Assembly: GCF_040676615.1 (NCBI RefSeq)
Contig: NZ_JBFAPI010000004.1
Location: 124,001 to 188,000, forward strand
Direction: 5' to 3'
DNA: 64,000 bases
DNA from: Asanoa sp040676615
GTDB taxonomy: Bacteria; Actinomycetota; Actinomycetes; Mycobacteriales; Micromonosporaceae
Position numbers and translations under genes: made by a program
The notes under the pieces: model-generated
Database searches by the model: none
What the model was told of the DNA's origin: nothing
What the model saw: the letters and a program-made list of their open reading frames with translations, nothing else
Shown here: piece by piece, positions 17,490-25,657 of the stretch
Layout of the letters: each line of letters begins with the position of its first letter
How positions within the stretch are numbered: position 1 is the stretch's first letter

Positions 17490-18400
17490 CAAAGGCTCCC
17501 TTCGACGTCGCGGCCGGTGCTGCCGCGACGAGGCGTGCGGTGGAACGCGGAGTTGAACTGGTCGCCCAGCAGGCCGACGTGCACCACGAGCAGGGCGAGG
17601 ACGAGTCCGGGGAAGGCGGAGATCCACCAGGCGGTGTCCAGGTATTCCTTGCCGGTCGCGATCGTCTGTCCCCATGAGACGGACGTGGGCGGCAGGCCGA
17701 TACCGAGGAAGCTCAGCCCCGCCTCGGCCAGCACGACGAGGCCGAAGTCGGTGGCGGCCAGCGCCACGACCGGGCCGAGGACGAACGGCAGCACGTGCCG
17801 GGTGACGATCGTGCGCCGGGGCACACCCATCACCCGGGCGGCGGCCACCCATTCGCGGTTGCGTACGGTCAGGGCCATCGCCCGGGTCATCCGGGCGAAC
17901 GGGATCCAGCCGGTGAGGGCCAGGGCGATCACCACGACCCAGATGCTGCGGTCGAACAGGCCGGCGACGATGATCGCCAGCACGATGCCGGGGAAGGCCA
18001 GCAGCACGTCGATCGAGCGGCTCAGCGTCGCGTCGACCGCGCGGCCGAAGTAGCCGGCCACGACGCCGACCGTGACCCCGAACAGGGCCGACAGCGCCAC
18101 GGTGAGCGCGCCGATCGTGACCGAGGTGCGGGCGCCGTAGATGACCTGGGCGAAGACGTCGCGGCCGAGCGGGTCGGTGCCGAGCAGTGCGGTGCCGGCG
18201 TTGGTGCTCGCACCGGGCGGCAGCAACCGGTCGGTGAGCGCGGTGGCGACCGGGTCGTAGTCGACCAGCAGCGGGCCGACGATCGCGACCAGGATGTAAA
18301 CGCCGACGACGGAGGCGGGCCACCAGCGCAGGAAGCCCCAGCGGCGGCGTGGCGGTGCTCCGGTGAGCGGCTCGGCCAGGTCGGTGATCGCGCCGGTCAT
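17489..18400 (-). CDS. ABC importer permease (DppC-like)
   Basis: The 303-residue product has an N-terminal membrane helix, an external loop with LLGTDPLGRDVFAQVIYGARTS, and five more helices. The EAA cytoplasmic loop reads EWVAAARVMGVPRRTIVTRHVLP and contacts the ATPases. The DPLGRD motif is typical of DppC/NikC permeases. ATG at 18400 overlaps the upstream permease stop as ATGA, so the start is well fixed. Confidence 0.92.
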   Translation of the reverse strand: MTGAITDLAEPLTGAPPRRRWGFLRWWPASVVGVYILVAIVGPLLVDYDPVATALTDRLLPPGASTNAGTALLGTDPLGRDVFAQVIYGARTSVTIGALTVALSALFGVTVGVVAGYFGRAVDATLSRSIDVLLAFPGIVLAIIVAGLFDRSIWVVVIALALTGWIPFARMTRAMALTVRNREWVAAARVMGVPRRTIVTRHVLPFVLGPVVALAATDFGLVVLAEAGLSFLGIGLPPTSVSWGQTIATGKEYLDTAWWISAFPGLVLALLVVHVGLLGDQFNSAFHRTPRRGSTGRDVEGSL

Positions 18401-19326
18401 CGGTTGGCTCCCGTCCGGACACGCGGGTCCAGCAGCGAGTAGGACAGGTCGGCGACCAGGTTGAGCACGACGATGATCGCGGCGATCAGCAGGGCGGCGG
18501 CCTGCACGACGGCGTAGTCGCGGTTGCTCACCGACTCGACGATGAGCGAGCCGAGACCGGGCCAGGCGAACACGTTCTCCACCACGACCGCGCCGCCGAG
18601 CAGCGCACCCATCTGCAGACCCACGATCGTGACCACGGGCACGAGCGAGTTGCGCAACGCGTGGCCGACGAGGATCTGCGACTCGGTCAGGCCCTTGGAG
18701 CGCGCGGTCTGCACGTAGGGCTCGCGCATCGACTGGACGACGCTGGTGCGGGTGATCCGGGCGACGATGGCGGTGAACGGCAGCGACAGGGTGACCGCGG
18801 GCAGCACGATGTGCGCCGGTGTGCCCGTGCCGGAGCTGGGCAGCAGGCCGAGCGTGGCGGTGAACAGCAGCACCAGCATGATGCCGACCCAGAACGTCGG
18901 CATGCCCTGCAGCAGGATCGTCATCCCCGACACCACCCGGTCCACCGGCCCGTCGGGGCGGCGGCCGGCCAGCATCCCGAGCGCCAGCCCGACCACGACC
19001 GCGATCAGGGTCGCGGTCAGCGTCAGCTCGACGGTGGCCTGCAGCCGGCCGAGCACCACGTCCATCGCGGGCTGGCCGAACCGGAACGAGTCGCCGAAGT
19101 CGAAGCGGGCGGCGTCCTCGAGGAACGTCAAGTACTGCACCGCGATCGGGCGGTCCAGGCCCAGCCGGCCGCTCAGCGCGGCCACGTCGGCCGGGCTGGC
19201 GTCGGGCCCGAGCAACAGGGTGGCCGGGTCGCCCGGGGCCAACCGGAGCAGGACGAACATCATCGTGCCGGCGCCCCACAGCACGAAGACGCCGATCGCC
19301 AGCCGGCGCAGGACGACGCCGATCAC
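18397..19326 (-). CDS. ABC importer permease (DppB-like)
   Basis: The 309-residue product has six membrane segments. It starts with RRLAIGVFVLWGAGTMMFVLLRLAPGDP, the DppB hallmark, and has the coupling loop YVQTARSKGLTESQILVGHALRNSLVP. GTG at 19326 overlaps the LacI-type regulator's TGA as GTGA. The frame is open upstream but only runs under the regulator gene. It is the first transporter gene of the operon. Confidence 0.92.
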   Translation of the reverse strand: MIGVVLRRLAIGVFVLWGAGTMMFVLLRLAPGDPATLLLGPDASPADVAALSGRLGLDRPIAVQYLTFLEDAARFDFGDSFRFGQPAMDVVLGRLQATVELTLTATLIAVVVGLALGMLAGRRPDGPVDRVVSGMTILLQGMPTFWVGIMLVLLFTATLGLLPSSGTGTPAHIVLPAVTLSLPFTAIVARITRTSVVQSMREPYVQTARSKGLTESQILVGHALRNSLVPVVTIVGLQMGALLGGAVVVENVFAWPGLGSLIVESVSNRDYAVVQAAALLIAAIIVVLNLVADLSYSLLDPRVRTGANR

Positions 19327-20366
19327 CGCGACCGCCCAGGCGCGCCGGCGGTGGTGCCGGGGATGATCGTGCAGGCGACGCTCTCGCGGACGGCGGCGCG
19401 CTCCTCGGCGTCGAGCGAGCGGACCAGCAGGCGGGTCGCGGCCCGGCCCATCTCCTGGCGCGGCACCTCGAGGCCCGTCCACTCGACGTCGTCGTGCTCG
19501 GCGCCGGTCGGGTCGCCGAGCACCACGACACTGAGGTCGTCGGGTATCGACAGGCCACGCCGGCCCGCGGCGGCCCGCACCTGCTCGGCCAGCAGTTGCT
19601 GCTCGGCGACCAGGCCGGTGATGCCCGCGGCGACGATCTCGTCGACCAGCCCGGCGACGTCCTGCGCGGACTCCAGTGTCCACACCGGACCGATCAGCTT
19701 GCCGCCGGCCCGGAACGCCTGCCGGAAGCCCTTCTCGCGATCGCGACTCGGTTGCGCCTCGCCTTCACCGATCCGGGCGTACGCGACACGCTCGTGCCCC
19801 TGCTCGAACAGTCGCTGGGTGAGCTGCTGGGTCGCGGTCGTGTAGTCGGCCGCCACGTAGGAGATCGGGGCGCCGGTGACCTCGCGGTGTCCGACATAGA
19901 CGAACGGGTAGCCGGAGTCGCGCAGTTGCTCGATCTCCTCCACGTTGGGGTTGCGGCCGAGCAGCAGGGCCCCGTCGGCCAGCGCCAGCCGGGTCGAGCC
20001 GTCCCGGAAGATCTGCCGGTCGCCACCCGCGCTGGTGAACAGCAGCAGATCGTGGCCGAGTTCGGCGGCCTCCTGCTCCATGCCGAGCAGGAACGGGAAG
20101 TAGAAGTCGACCCCGGTGGTCGGGAAGACGGGCTCGAAGGTGTAGACACCGATGATGCGGTTGCGGCCGCCGGCGAGCGAGCGGGCCGAGGGGTTGGCGA
20201 CGTAGCCCCACTCGCGCATCGCGGCGAGCACCCGGTCGCGGGTCTCGGTGCTGATCCGCGCGCCCGAGTCGCGCTCGTTGAGCACCAGCGACACCGTCGC
20301 CTGGCTGACACCGGCGAGGCGCGCGATGTCGGCCTGCGTCGGCCGCTTGGGTATGCCGCGCCCCAT
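19323..20366 (-). CDS. LacI-family transcriptional regulator of the importer/hydrolase operon
   Basis: The 347-residue product has an N-terminal LacI helix-turn-helix (TQADIARLAGVSQATVSLVLN), a hinge helix (NPSARSLAGGR) and a periplasmic-binding-like effector domain. ATG at 20366 is the likely start: AGGAGGTG lies just upstream and overlaps the alternative GTG at 20372, which would make that GTG part of the ribosome binding site. It is the first gene of the nine-gene operon and diverges from the aldolase gene. A 16-bp palindrome in the shared intergenic region is the probable operator, so it likely represses both directions and itself until a sugar inducer binds. Confidence 0.9.
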   Translation of the reverse strand: MGRGIPKRPTQADIARLAGVSQATVSLVLNERDSGARISTETRDRVLAAMREWGYVANPSARSLAGGRNRIIGVYTFEPVFPTTGVDFYFPFLLGMEQEAAELGHDLLLFTSAGGDRQIFRDGSTRLALADGALLLGRNPNVEEIEQLRDSGYPFVYVGHREVTGAPISYVAADYTTATQQLTQRLFEQGHERVAYARIGEGEAQPSRDREKGFRQAFRAGGKLIGPVWTLESAQDVAGLVDEIVAAGITGLVAEQQLLAEQVRAAAGRRGLSIPDDLSVVVLGDPTGAEHDDVEWTGLEVPRQEMGRAATRLLVRSLDAEERAAVRESVACTIIPGTTAGAPGRSR

Positions 20367-20477
20367 GCCCACCTCCTGCTAATACGCCTAACGGGGTTGG
20401 TCGTAGAGTTTCGTTCGCGTTTCAGCGGCATGTCAAGGGCGAATTTTGTGGCTTGCTGCCGCAGGGCGGTGAGATCA

Positions 20478-20493
20478 GCTAATGGCCATTAGC
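20478..20493. promoter_or_regulatory. Candidate LacI-family operator (perfect 16-bp palindrome)
   Basis: GCTAATGGCCATTAGC is perfectly self-complementary with a central CC/GG step, in the 197-bp region between the divergent LacI gene (ATG 20366) and aldolase gene (GTG 20564). A related half-site GCTAAT occurs at 20378-20383, immediately next to the regulator's ribosome binding site. Assignment to this LacI protein is inferred from position. Confidence 0.6.
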
Positions 20494-20563
20494 AACTAGC
20501 GCGCCGGCCCCGTGCCGGGTAGCGTCCCGGTTCCCGATCCCCTCCGGAGGAGGTGCGACGCCC

Positions 20564-21451
20564 GTGCGGCAGCCGATCGCCGACGTCACCATCCCGCTCG
20601 TCACCGTGCTCGACGCACACGGTCGACCCGATGCCGAGGCGGCGCGGCCGCTACTCGCGCACCTGGCTTCCGGTGGTGTCACGGCGCTGATGCTCGCCGG
20701 CACCAACGGCGAGGGGCCGGTGCTGTCGGGTGTGGCGGTCCGGTCGTACGCGGCCGAGATCGGGGCGATGTGGCGGGAGCTCGTGGGCCCGGGGGCAACC
20801 GTGCTGGTGACGGCGGCCGGCGCCGGCACCCGCGACACGCTGGAGCGGATCGACCTGCTCGCCGACGTCGGGTTGGACGCCATCGTCGTGCTGGCGCCGT
20901 TCTACTTCCGGCACACCGAGCACGAGCTGCAGGCCCATTTCCGGGCCGCCGCCGGGCGTGGCCGGCCAGTCGTCGTCTACAACAGCCCGGGCTACACCGG
21001 GAATCCGCTGACCCTGCCGCTCGTCTCGCGGTTGCGGGAGATCCCGGGCATCGTCGGGCTCAAGGACAGCTCCGGCGACGCGGCGCTGTTCGAGTCGTTC
21101 TGTGCGCTCGGTGGGCCGGAGTTCGGGGTGGCGCAGGGGGCGGAGCGACAGCTCACCCGCGGTCTGCGGGCGGGTGCGGTGGGCACCGTTCCCGGGGTCG
21201 GGATGATCGCGCCCCGGCTTTGCGTCGACCTGGTCGCCCAGGTGGCGCGGGGCGACGACGCCGGCGCCGATTCTTCGCAGGAACAGGTCGACGAGCTGAC
21301 CCGGATCTTCTCGGTGCGGCCCGGCGCGAGCGGGATCGTGGTCATGAAGAGCGCGCTGCACCTGCTCGGGCTCTGCCCGCCGCACGCCGCGGCTCCGTTC
21401 GCGCCGTTGACGGCCGACGAGTTCGCGGCGCTGCGCGCGCTGTTGCCCTAG
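20564..21451 (+). CDS. Dihydrodipicolinate synthase / N-acetylneuraminate lyase family aldolase
   Basis: The 295-residue (beta/alpha)8 protein has the class I aldolase signature: the GTNGEG loop (47-51, normally GTTGE), the catalytic tyrosine Y139 in VVVYNSPG, and the Schiff-base lysine K167 in GLKDSSGD. The family includes DapA, N-acetylneuraminate lyase and 2-keto-3-deoxy-sugar-acid aldolases. The divergent sugar operon and shared palindrome point to a sugar-acid aldolase rather than lysine synthesis. GTG at 20564 lies 8 bases after GGAGGAGGTG. The stop TAG is shared with the convergent AraC gene in a CTAG overlap. Confidence 0.85.
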   Translation: MRQPIADVTIPLVTVLDAHGRPDAEAARPLLAHLASGGVTALMLAGTNGEGPVLSGVAVRSYAAEIGAMWRELVGPGATVLVTAAGAGTRDTLERIDLLADVGLDAIVVLAPFYFRHTEHELQAHFRAAAGRGRPVVVYNSPGYTGNPLTLPLVSRLREIPGIVGLKDSSGDAALFESFCALGGPEFGVAQGAERQLTRGLRAGAVGTVPGVGMIAPRLCVDLVAQVARGDDAGADSSQEQVDELTRIFSVRPGASGIVVMKSALHLLGLCPPHAAAPFAPLTADEFAALRALLP

Positions 21452-22281
21452 AGCACACGTCGCGCGATTGGGAGCAGGCCCGCTTGGCGCACGGGTTCGA
21501 GCGGCTCGATCGGGTGCCCGGTGCGGTAGTCGCGCGGTGCGACGCCGTACGCGGTGCGGAAGCGGCGCGAGAAGTGGAACGGGTTGACGAAGCCGCAGGC
21601 GTCGGATATCGCGGCGACGCTCAGGTTGCTGCGTTCCAGGAGGACCGCGGCGCGGGCCAGCCGGACGAGTTCCACCGCACCGACCGGGCCGCGCCCGTAG
21701 CGCTCCCGGAACAGGCGCGCCAGGTGGCCCGGCGAGACGTGCGCGGCGGCGGCGAGTTCGGCCAGGTCGAGCGGGCGGAACGGGCCGTCGTGCCAGGCCG
21801 CGCGCAGGTGGTCGACCAGGCGGGTGACGTGCTCGGGCAGTTCGTCGTCGGCCTCGTCGGGCAGCGGGCCGGCGACGAAGAGGTCGAGCAACCAGGCCAG
21901 CACCTGGGTGGTGCGCGGCTCGCCGACCCGCAGCAGGTAGCCGCAGAGCGCGGGCAACGGGTCGGCGGCGAGGGTCCGGTGCAACGGCCAGGTCTCGGGG
22001 TCGCCGAGCGGACCGTGTTCGTCGACGTAGAACGTCACGTAGGCGTGGGTGCAGGGCCGATCCGGGTCCCAGGTGAAGTGCTCGGCGAAGCCGGGCCGGG
22101 TGAGCAGCAGTTGGCCGGGGCGCAGCTCCAGTCTTTGTCGGTCGCCGTCGGTGCGCTGCCAGGAGGCGCGGCCGGTGAGCATCCAGACGAACTCGAAGCA
22201 GGGCAGCACCCGCGGGCCAAGCGTCGCGCCGGGCGGGTAATGGGCCACGGCCGGGCCGTTGCGGACGCGTACCGATATCAC
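21448..22281 (-). CDS. AraC-family transcriptional regulator
   Basis: The 277 residues contain an N-terminal cupin-like sensor (GATLGPRVLPCFEFVWMLTG, LRPGQLLLTRPG) and a C-terminal pair of helix-turn-helix units (LAELAAAAHVSPGHLARLFRERYG; VAAISDACGFVNPFHFSRRFR). The GTG at 22281 gives the normal length; an upstream ATG at 22344 is possible but nearly abuts the divergent dioxygenase start. It lies between the aldolase and a PhyH dioxygenase and probably regulates one of them. The effector is unknown. Confidence 0.8.
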   Translation of the reverse strand: MISVRVRNGPAVAHYPPGATLGPRVLPCFEFVWMLTGRASWQRTDGDRQRLELRPGQLLLTRPGFAEHFTWDPDRPCTHAYVTFYVDEHGPLGDPETWPLHRTLAADPLPALCGYLLRVGEPRTTQVLAWLLDLFVAGPLPDEADDELPEHVTRLVDHLRAAWHDGPFRPLDLAELAAAAHVSPGHLARLFRERYGRGPVGAVELVRLARAAVLLERSNLSVAAISDACGFVNPFHFSRRFRTAYGVAPRDYRTGHPIEPLEPVRQAGLLPIARRVL

Positions 22282-22347
22282 GAACAGATAGGTTAGTCGC
22301 GCGCTCTGGGCATGGGACCGCCCGCCCGACCGCCTGATACTCATCGC

Positions 22348-23202
22348 ATGCCTACCGATTCCGATGCACTGATCGAGCAGGTCCGCGTCGACGGCTACGC
22401 GGTGCTGGGCGACGCGCTGACGCCCGCCGAGGTGGCCGAGATCAACGCCGAGGCGGTCCGCCTCTGCCGCGGCGAGTTGGGCGAGATCGCCCGCGGCGGC
22501 GCGGCGGCCCCCGGCGAGTCCGACGCCGACGTGCTGCGCCGCTATCTGTGCATCCACCACCCGCACAAGCTGTCGCCGCTGATCGCCGGCGCGCTGGCCC
22601 ACCCGCGGGTGGTCGGCGCGCTGACCCGGGTGATCGGCCCCAACGTCAAGGCGATGCAGTCGATGCTGTTCGTCAAGTCCGAGGGCAAGCCCGGCCAGCC
22701 GTGGCACCAGGACGAATACTTCATACCCACCCGCGACCGCTCGCTGACCGCGGTCTGGATCGCCCTGGACGACGCGACGGTCGAGAACGGCTGCCTGTGG
22801 GTGCTGCCGGGTTCACATCGCCGCGGCGTCCTCTACCCGGACCGCGACCAGGACGACCCCCGCTTCGACTGCTCGATCGAGGCCTACGACTTCCCCTACC
22901 GCGACGAGGATGCGGTGCCGGTCGAGATCCCGGCGGGATCGGCGGTCATCTTCAACGGCTATCTGCTGCACCGCTCGCTACCCAACACGGGCCGCCACGG
23001 CTACCGCCGCGCACTGGCCAACCACTACATGAGCGCGGAATCCCCGCTGCCATGGCGCATCCCGCCCGACGAGACCGCGGCCCGCTGGGACTTCCGCGAC
23101 GTGGTCCTGGTGGCCGGCGATGACCCGTACGCCTACAAGGGCACGACCGACGTCACCCGGGCCTACGTCCGCCCGGACAAGGACGGCGGCTGCGACCGCT
23201 GA
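22348..23202 (+). CDS. Phytanoyl-CoA dioxygenase (PhyH)-family Fe(II)/2-oxoglutarate oxygenase
   Basis: The 284 residues have the double-stranded beta-helix iron site: H120 and D122 in PWHQDEYF and H208 in YLLHRSLPNTG, with the expected arginine further on for 2-oxoglutarate. LWVLPGSHRRG is a family hallmark. Such enzymes hydroxylate small molecules and are common in sugar and phosphonate loci and natural-product clusters. ATG at 22348 is followed by a typical N-terminus, though no ribosome binding site is visible; an ATG at 22312 would add 12 residues. It is divergent from the AraC gene and is closed by a strong hairpin 2 bp after the stop. Confidence 0.8.
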   Translation: MPTDSDALIEQVRVDGYAVLGDALTPAEVAEINAEAVRLCRGELGEIARGGAAAPGESDADVLRRYLCIHHPHKLSPLIAGALAHPRVVGALTRVIGPNVKAMQSMLFVKSEGKPGQPWHQDEYFIPTRDRSLTAVWIALDDATVENGCLWVLPGSHRRGVLYPDRDQDDPRFDCSIEAYDFPYRDEDAVPVEIPAGSAVIFNGYLLHRSLPNTGRHGYRRALANHYMSAESPLPWRIPPDETAARWDFRDVVLVAGDDPYAYKGTTDVTRAYVRPDKDGGCDR

Positions 23203-23203
23203 C

Positions 23204-23240
23204 GAGCGGTGGACTGGCCGGCCGGCGCAGTCCACCGCTC
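23204..23240. terminator. Strong bidirectional hairpin between convergent genes
   Basis: GAGCGGTGGACTG and CAGTCCACCGCTC form a perfect 13-bp stem around an 11-base GC-rich loop. The hairpin begins 2 bp after the PhyH stop and ends 10 bp before the CocE-type gene stop, so it can serve both strands. There is no U-tract, as is usual in actinomycete terminators. Confidence 0.75.
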
Positions 23241-23249
23241 AACGGGTTG

Positions 23250-25043
23250 TCAGAGCTGGCCGCGCAGGGCCAGCGGGAAGCTGCCCGGGCCGACGTCGGT
23301 CAGGGTCCGGGTGAACTGGCGTAGGTAGGTGTCCAGGAACGGGGAACGGTCGCCCTGGGTGGGGTGGTCGAAGCGGGGGTTCTGGAGTTCCAGGGTCAGG
23401 CGCGCGCGGGTGACGTCGATCGTGTTGCCGCTCGGGGTGTCGCGCCAGCCGTTGCTCACGATCGTGCCTAGCTGCACGCCCAACTGGTGGCCGGCCTCGA
23501 TGGTCCAGTCGGTCGACTTCAGGTCGAAGCCCACCCGGCCGGCACGCTCGATCAGGGCCACGTTCTCGTCGAACATCACCGCGGTGCCGTCCGGAGCGAC
23601 GTCCCACAGCCGCACCATGACGTTGCCGGCGGCGCTGGCCTCCAGGTTCACCCGCGGCGTGGCGGTGATCCGGAGCCGGTCGGTGGTCGGCGTCGACCAG
23701 GTGAAGTAGCTGTGCGAGTCGGCGGCCAGCGACGGCGCCGGGCCGCGCGCCGCCAGCGGAGCGGGATCCGTGTAGTGCTCCATGTCGAACCGCTGCTCGG
23801 ACTGGGCGGCCAGCGGCGACGCGATGCCATCGTCGACGTATTGTCCATCGTGGAGAGCGGCGACACTGAACGACGACGGCGTCGGCCAGGTCGGCTGGGC
23901 GCGCCACGCGCCGGTGCTGTCCTCGATGGCGAAGTCGGGGTCCTGCACCTGCGGCCGCTGGCCCTTCAGGTAACGGTCGTAGAAGCGCATGACCTCGTCG
24001 AAGAAGCCCGCCCGGCCCTGCAGCAACTGGCCGGCGCCGTTGGTCTCGTTGCCGCGTACGTGCTCCCACTGCCCCATCCAGCCACGCTCGACGCCGTGGT
24101 GGTTGTCGAGGTACTCCTCGGTGTCTTCCGGCTTCGTGTTGTTCTCGATGAAGCCCTGCGTGATGAACAGCGGCGTGTTGGTGCCCTTGGCGTCCGCCGC
24201 CAGGTTGCGGTCACGCCAGTAGCGCGAGTCGAGGTCCGGGTTGTTGTTGTTCGTCAGGTTGTCGGCCAGGCACTCGGGGTGGCTCTGTTCGTAGGCCGCG
24301 TTGGCCTTGTAGCGGTCACTGTCGTCGGCGAGCGGCGGGATCGTGGCGATGCTGTTGTAGGCATTGGGTGTGCCGGTCACGTTGGGCCGCGGCACCCCGT
24401 TGCTGAACAGGTAGTTGTACATGTTCCACACCGGTTCCTGCGCCACGACGGCCTTCAACGCACCGAGGCGCAGGTTGTTGCCGACCAGGCCGGTCACCGC
24501 GTCGTAGGACTTGCCGTACATCCCCACCTTGCCGGTCGACCACGGCTGGCTCGCCGACCACTGGATGGCGGCCTTCACGTCGGCCTGCTCGCCGGGCCCG
24601 ACCCAGTCGAGGCAACCGGTGCTGCCACCGAAGCCGCGCAGGTCGACCATCACGTAGGTGTAGCCACGGGCGAAGAGGTTGGTGCCGGTGGTGAAGTCTT
24701 CGAACCGACTGGACGGGCCGGTCCGGGTCCACCCCTCAGGGCCGGTCTGGCCCGCGTGGCCGAAGTAGGGGCCGATGGCCAGGATCACCGGCGTCTTGGC
24801 GCGCGGCGACAGGTCGGCCGGCCGGAGGACGTCGGCGTGTAGTTCGACGCCGCTGTGGTCGGCGGACCGGAAGTAGGCCTCGGTCCACACCGCGCCGGCC
24901 GGCACACGGGGGTTCTCCTCGTGGGTGACGCCCGGCGGGGCGGAAGACGGAGGGGCCGCGGTCGCCATGTTGCTGACGGCGAGAGCCGCGAGGGTGATCA
25001 GGGCGCCGGCGGCGAGGGCTGTTGTCCGCCTGCGTACGTTCAT
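23250..25043 (-). CDS. Secreted CocE/NonD-family hydrolase (X-Pro dipeptidyl-peptidase S15-like)
   Basis: The 597-residue product has a Sec signal peptide (MNVRRR, hydrophobic to about 25, cleavage near ATAA). An alpha/beta-hydrolase domain follows, with YVMVDLRGFGGSTG (oxyanion region) and the nucleophile S179 in YGKSYDAVTG. A C-terminal jelly-roll domain (about 390-597) ends the protein; it is the usual PepX_C module. Known members hydrolyse esters, cocaine, glutaryl amides or X-Pro peptides. The loop reads GKSYDA rather than the usual GxSYxG. ATG at 25043 follows GGGGAGG. It diverges from the DUF1540 gene over an AT-richer region holding an iron-box-like site. Confidence 0.82.
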   Translation of the reverse strand: MNVRRRTTALAAGALITLAALAVSNMATAAPPSSAPPGVTHEENPRVPAGAVWTEAYFRSADHSGVELHADVLRPADLSPRAKTPVILAIGPYFGHAGQTGPEGWTRTGPSSRFEDFTTGTNLFARGYTYVMVDLRGFGGSTGCLDWVGPGEQADVKAAIQWSASQPWSTGKVGMYGKSYDAVTGLVGNNLRLGALKAVVAQEPVWNMYNYLFSNGVPRPNVTGTPNAYNSIATIPPLADDSDRYKANAAYEQSHPECLADNLTNNNNPDLDSRYWRDRNLAADAKGTNTPLFITQGFIENNTKPEDTEEYLDNHHGVERGWMGQWEHVRGNETNGAGQLLQGRAGFFDEVMRFYDRYLKGQRPQVQDPDFAIEDSTGAWRAQPTWPTPSSFSVAALHDGQYVDDGIASPLAAQSEQRFDMEHYTDPAPLAARGPAPSLAADSHSYFTWSTPTTDRLRITATPRVNLEASAAGNVMVRLWDVAPDGTAVMFDENVALIERAGRVGFDLKSTDWTIEAGHQLGVQLGTIVSNGWRDTPSGNTIDVTRARLTLELQNPRFDHPTQGDRSPFLDTYLRQFTRTLTDVGPGSFPLALRGQL

Positions 25044-25157
25044 CTGGCCTCCCCAAGCCATAGAGCAGTGTCTCTGCACCGTGACGTTATCGCGCCGCCG
25101 TCCGGTTTGGGCGCCCGTGGGAGGTTGTTTTTTTGATGGACGTAAGCGTTTCCCGAA

Positions 25158-25176
25158 TTAGCCTAGGCTTACCTCG
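25158..25176. promoter_or_regulatory. Iron-box-like DtxR/IdeR site
   Basis: TTAGCCTAGGCTTACCTCG matches 14 of 19 positions of the IdeR/DtxR consensus TTAGGTTAGGCTAACCTAA by hand count, including the TAGGCT core. It lies about 108 bp before the DUF1540 ATG and 115 bp before the divergent CocE-type gene, so it could act on either. A weaker partial match (TAGGCTTA) lies at 25224-25231. Confidence 0.5.
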
Positions 25177-25283
25177 GGAATTGACTCGCCATCCTTTCCG
25201 GGCCGCTTTCACTCATGTGTTGCTAGGCTTAATCGCGCCCGCATTTATTTGGCGCGAACAATGACGAATAAGCGGAGGACGCC

Positions 25284-25580
25284 ATGAGAACTCTCCTTCA
25301 GATGCCGGCCGTCCGTGAATGCGCCGCCACCGCGTGCAGCTTCAACGACAAGGGCTGCCACGCACCGGCCGTGACCGTCGCGTCCGCCGGTGACGCCGCC
25401 TCGTGCGCGACCTTCGTCGAGTCATCGGTCCGCGGCGGCATCGCCGACGTGACCGGCACGGTCGGGGCCTGCGCGCGCACACAGTGTGTGCACAACACCA
25501 ACCTGGCGTGCACGGCCGAGTCCGTGACGATCGGTCCCGGCGCCACGGTCAGCGACTGCCTGACCTACCAACCCGCCTGA
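25284..25580 (+). CDS. Small cysteine-rich DUF1540 protein, two repeats
   Basis: The 98 residues contain two copies of a cysteine motif. Copy one has C13, C18, C25 and C41 (C-x4-C-x6-C-x15-C); copy two has C63, C68, C76 and C92 (C-x4-C-x7-C-x15-C). Each copy also has the F/H-N after the second Cys and an AVTV/SVTI strand. DUF1540 domains are thought to bind metal; the function is unknown. ATG at 25284 follows GGAGGA. The gene lies between two iron-box-like sites and 77 bp before a DUF2470 gene, which suggests iron control. No leader or membrane segment is visible. Confidence 0.85.
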   Translation: MRTLLQMPAVRECAATACSFNDKGCHAPAVTVASAGDAASCATFVESSVRGGIADVTGTVGACARTQCVHNTNLACTAESVTIGPGATVSDCLTYQPA

Positions 25581-25607
25581 CCAGGGCCGGCCTCTTTCGG
25601 TCGGGAG

Positions 25608-25626
25608 TTAGGTAAGGCTATCCTTG
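25608..25626 (+). promoter_or_regulatory. Iron-box-like DtxR/IdeR site before the DUF2470 gene
   Basis: TTAGGTAAGGCTATCCTTG matches 15 of 19 positions of the IdeR/DtxR consensus by hand count. It ends 31 bp before the DUF2470 ATG at 25658, a good position for repression by iron-loaded regulator. Confidence 0.6.
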
Positions 25627-25657
25627 ACGCCTCCTCATTCCCGACCAAGGAGGCCGC

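Noticed and set aside
20370..20372. GTG 20372 as the start of the LacI gene
   Set aside because: It lies inside the AGGAGGTG ribosome binding site; ATG 20366 is correctly spaced.
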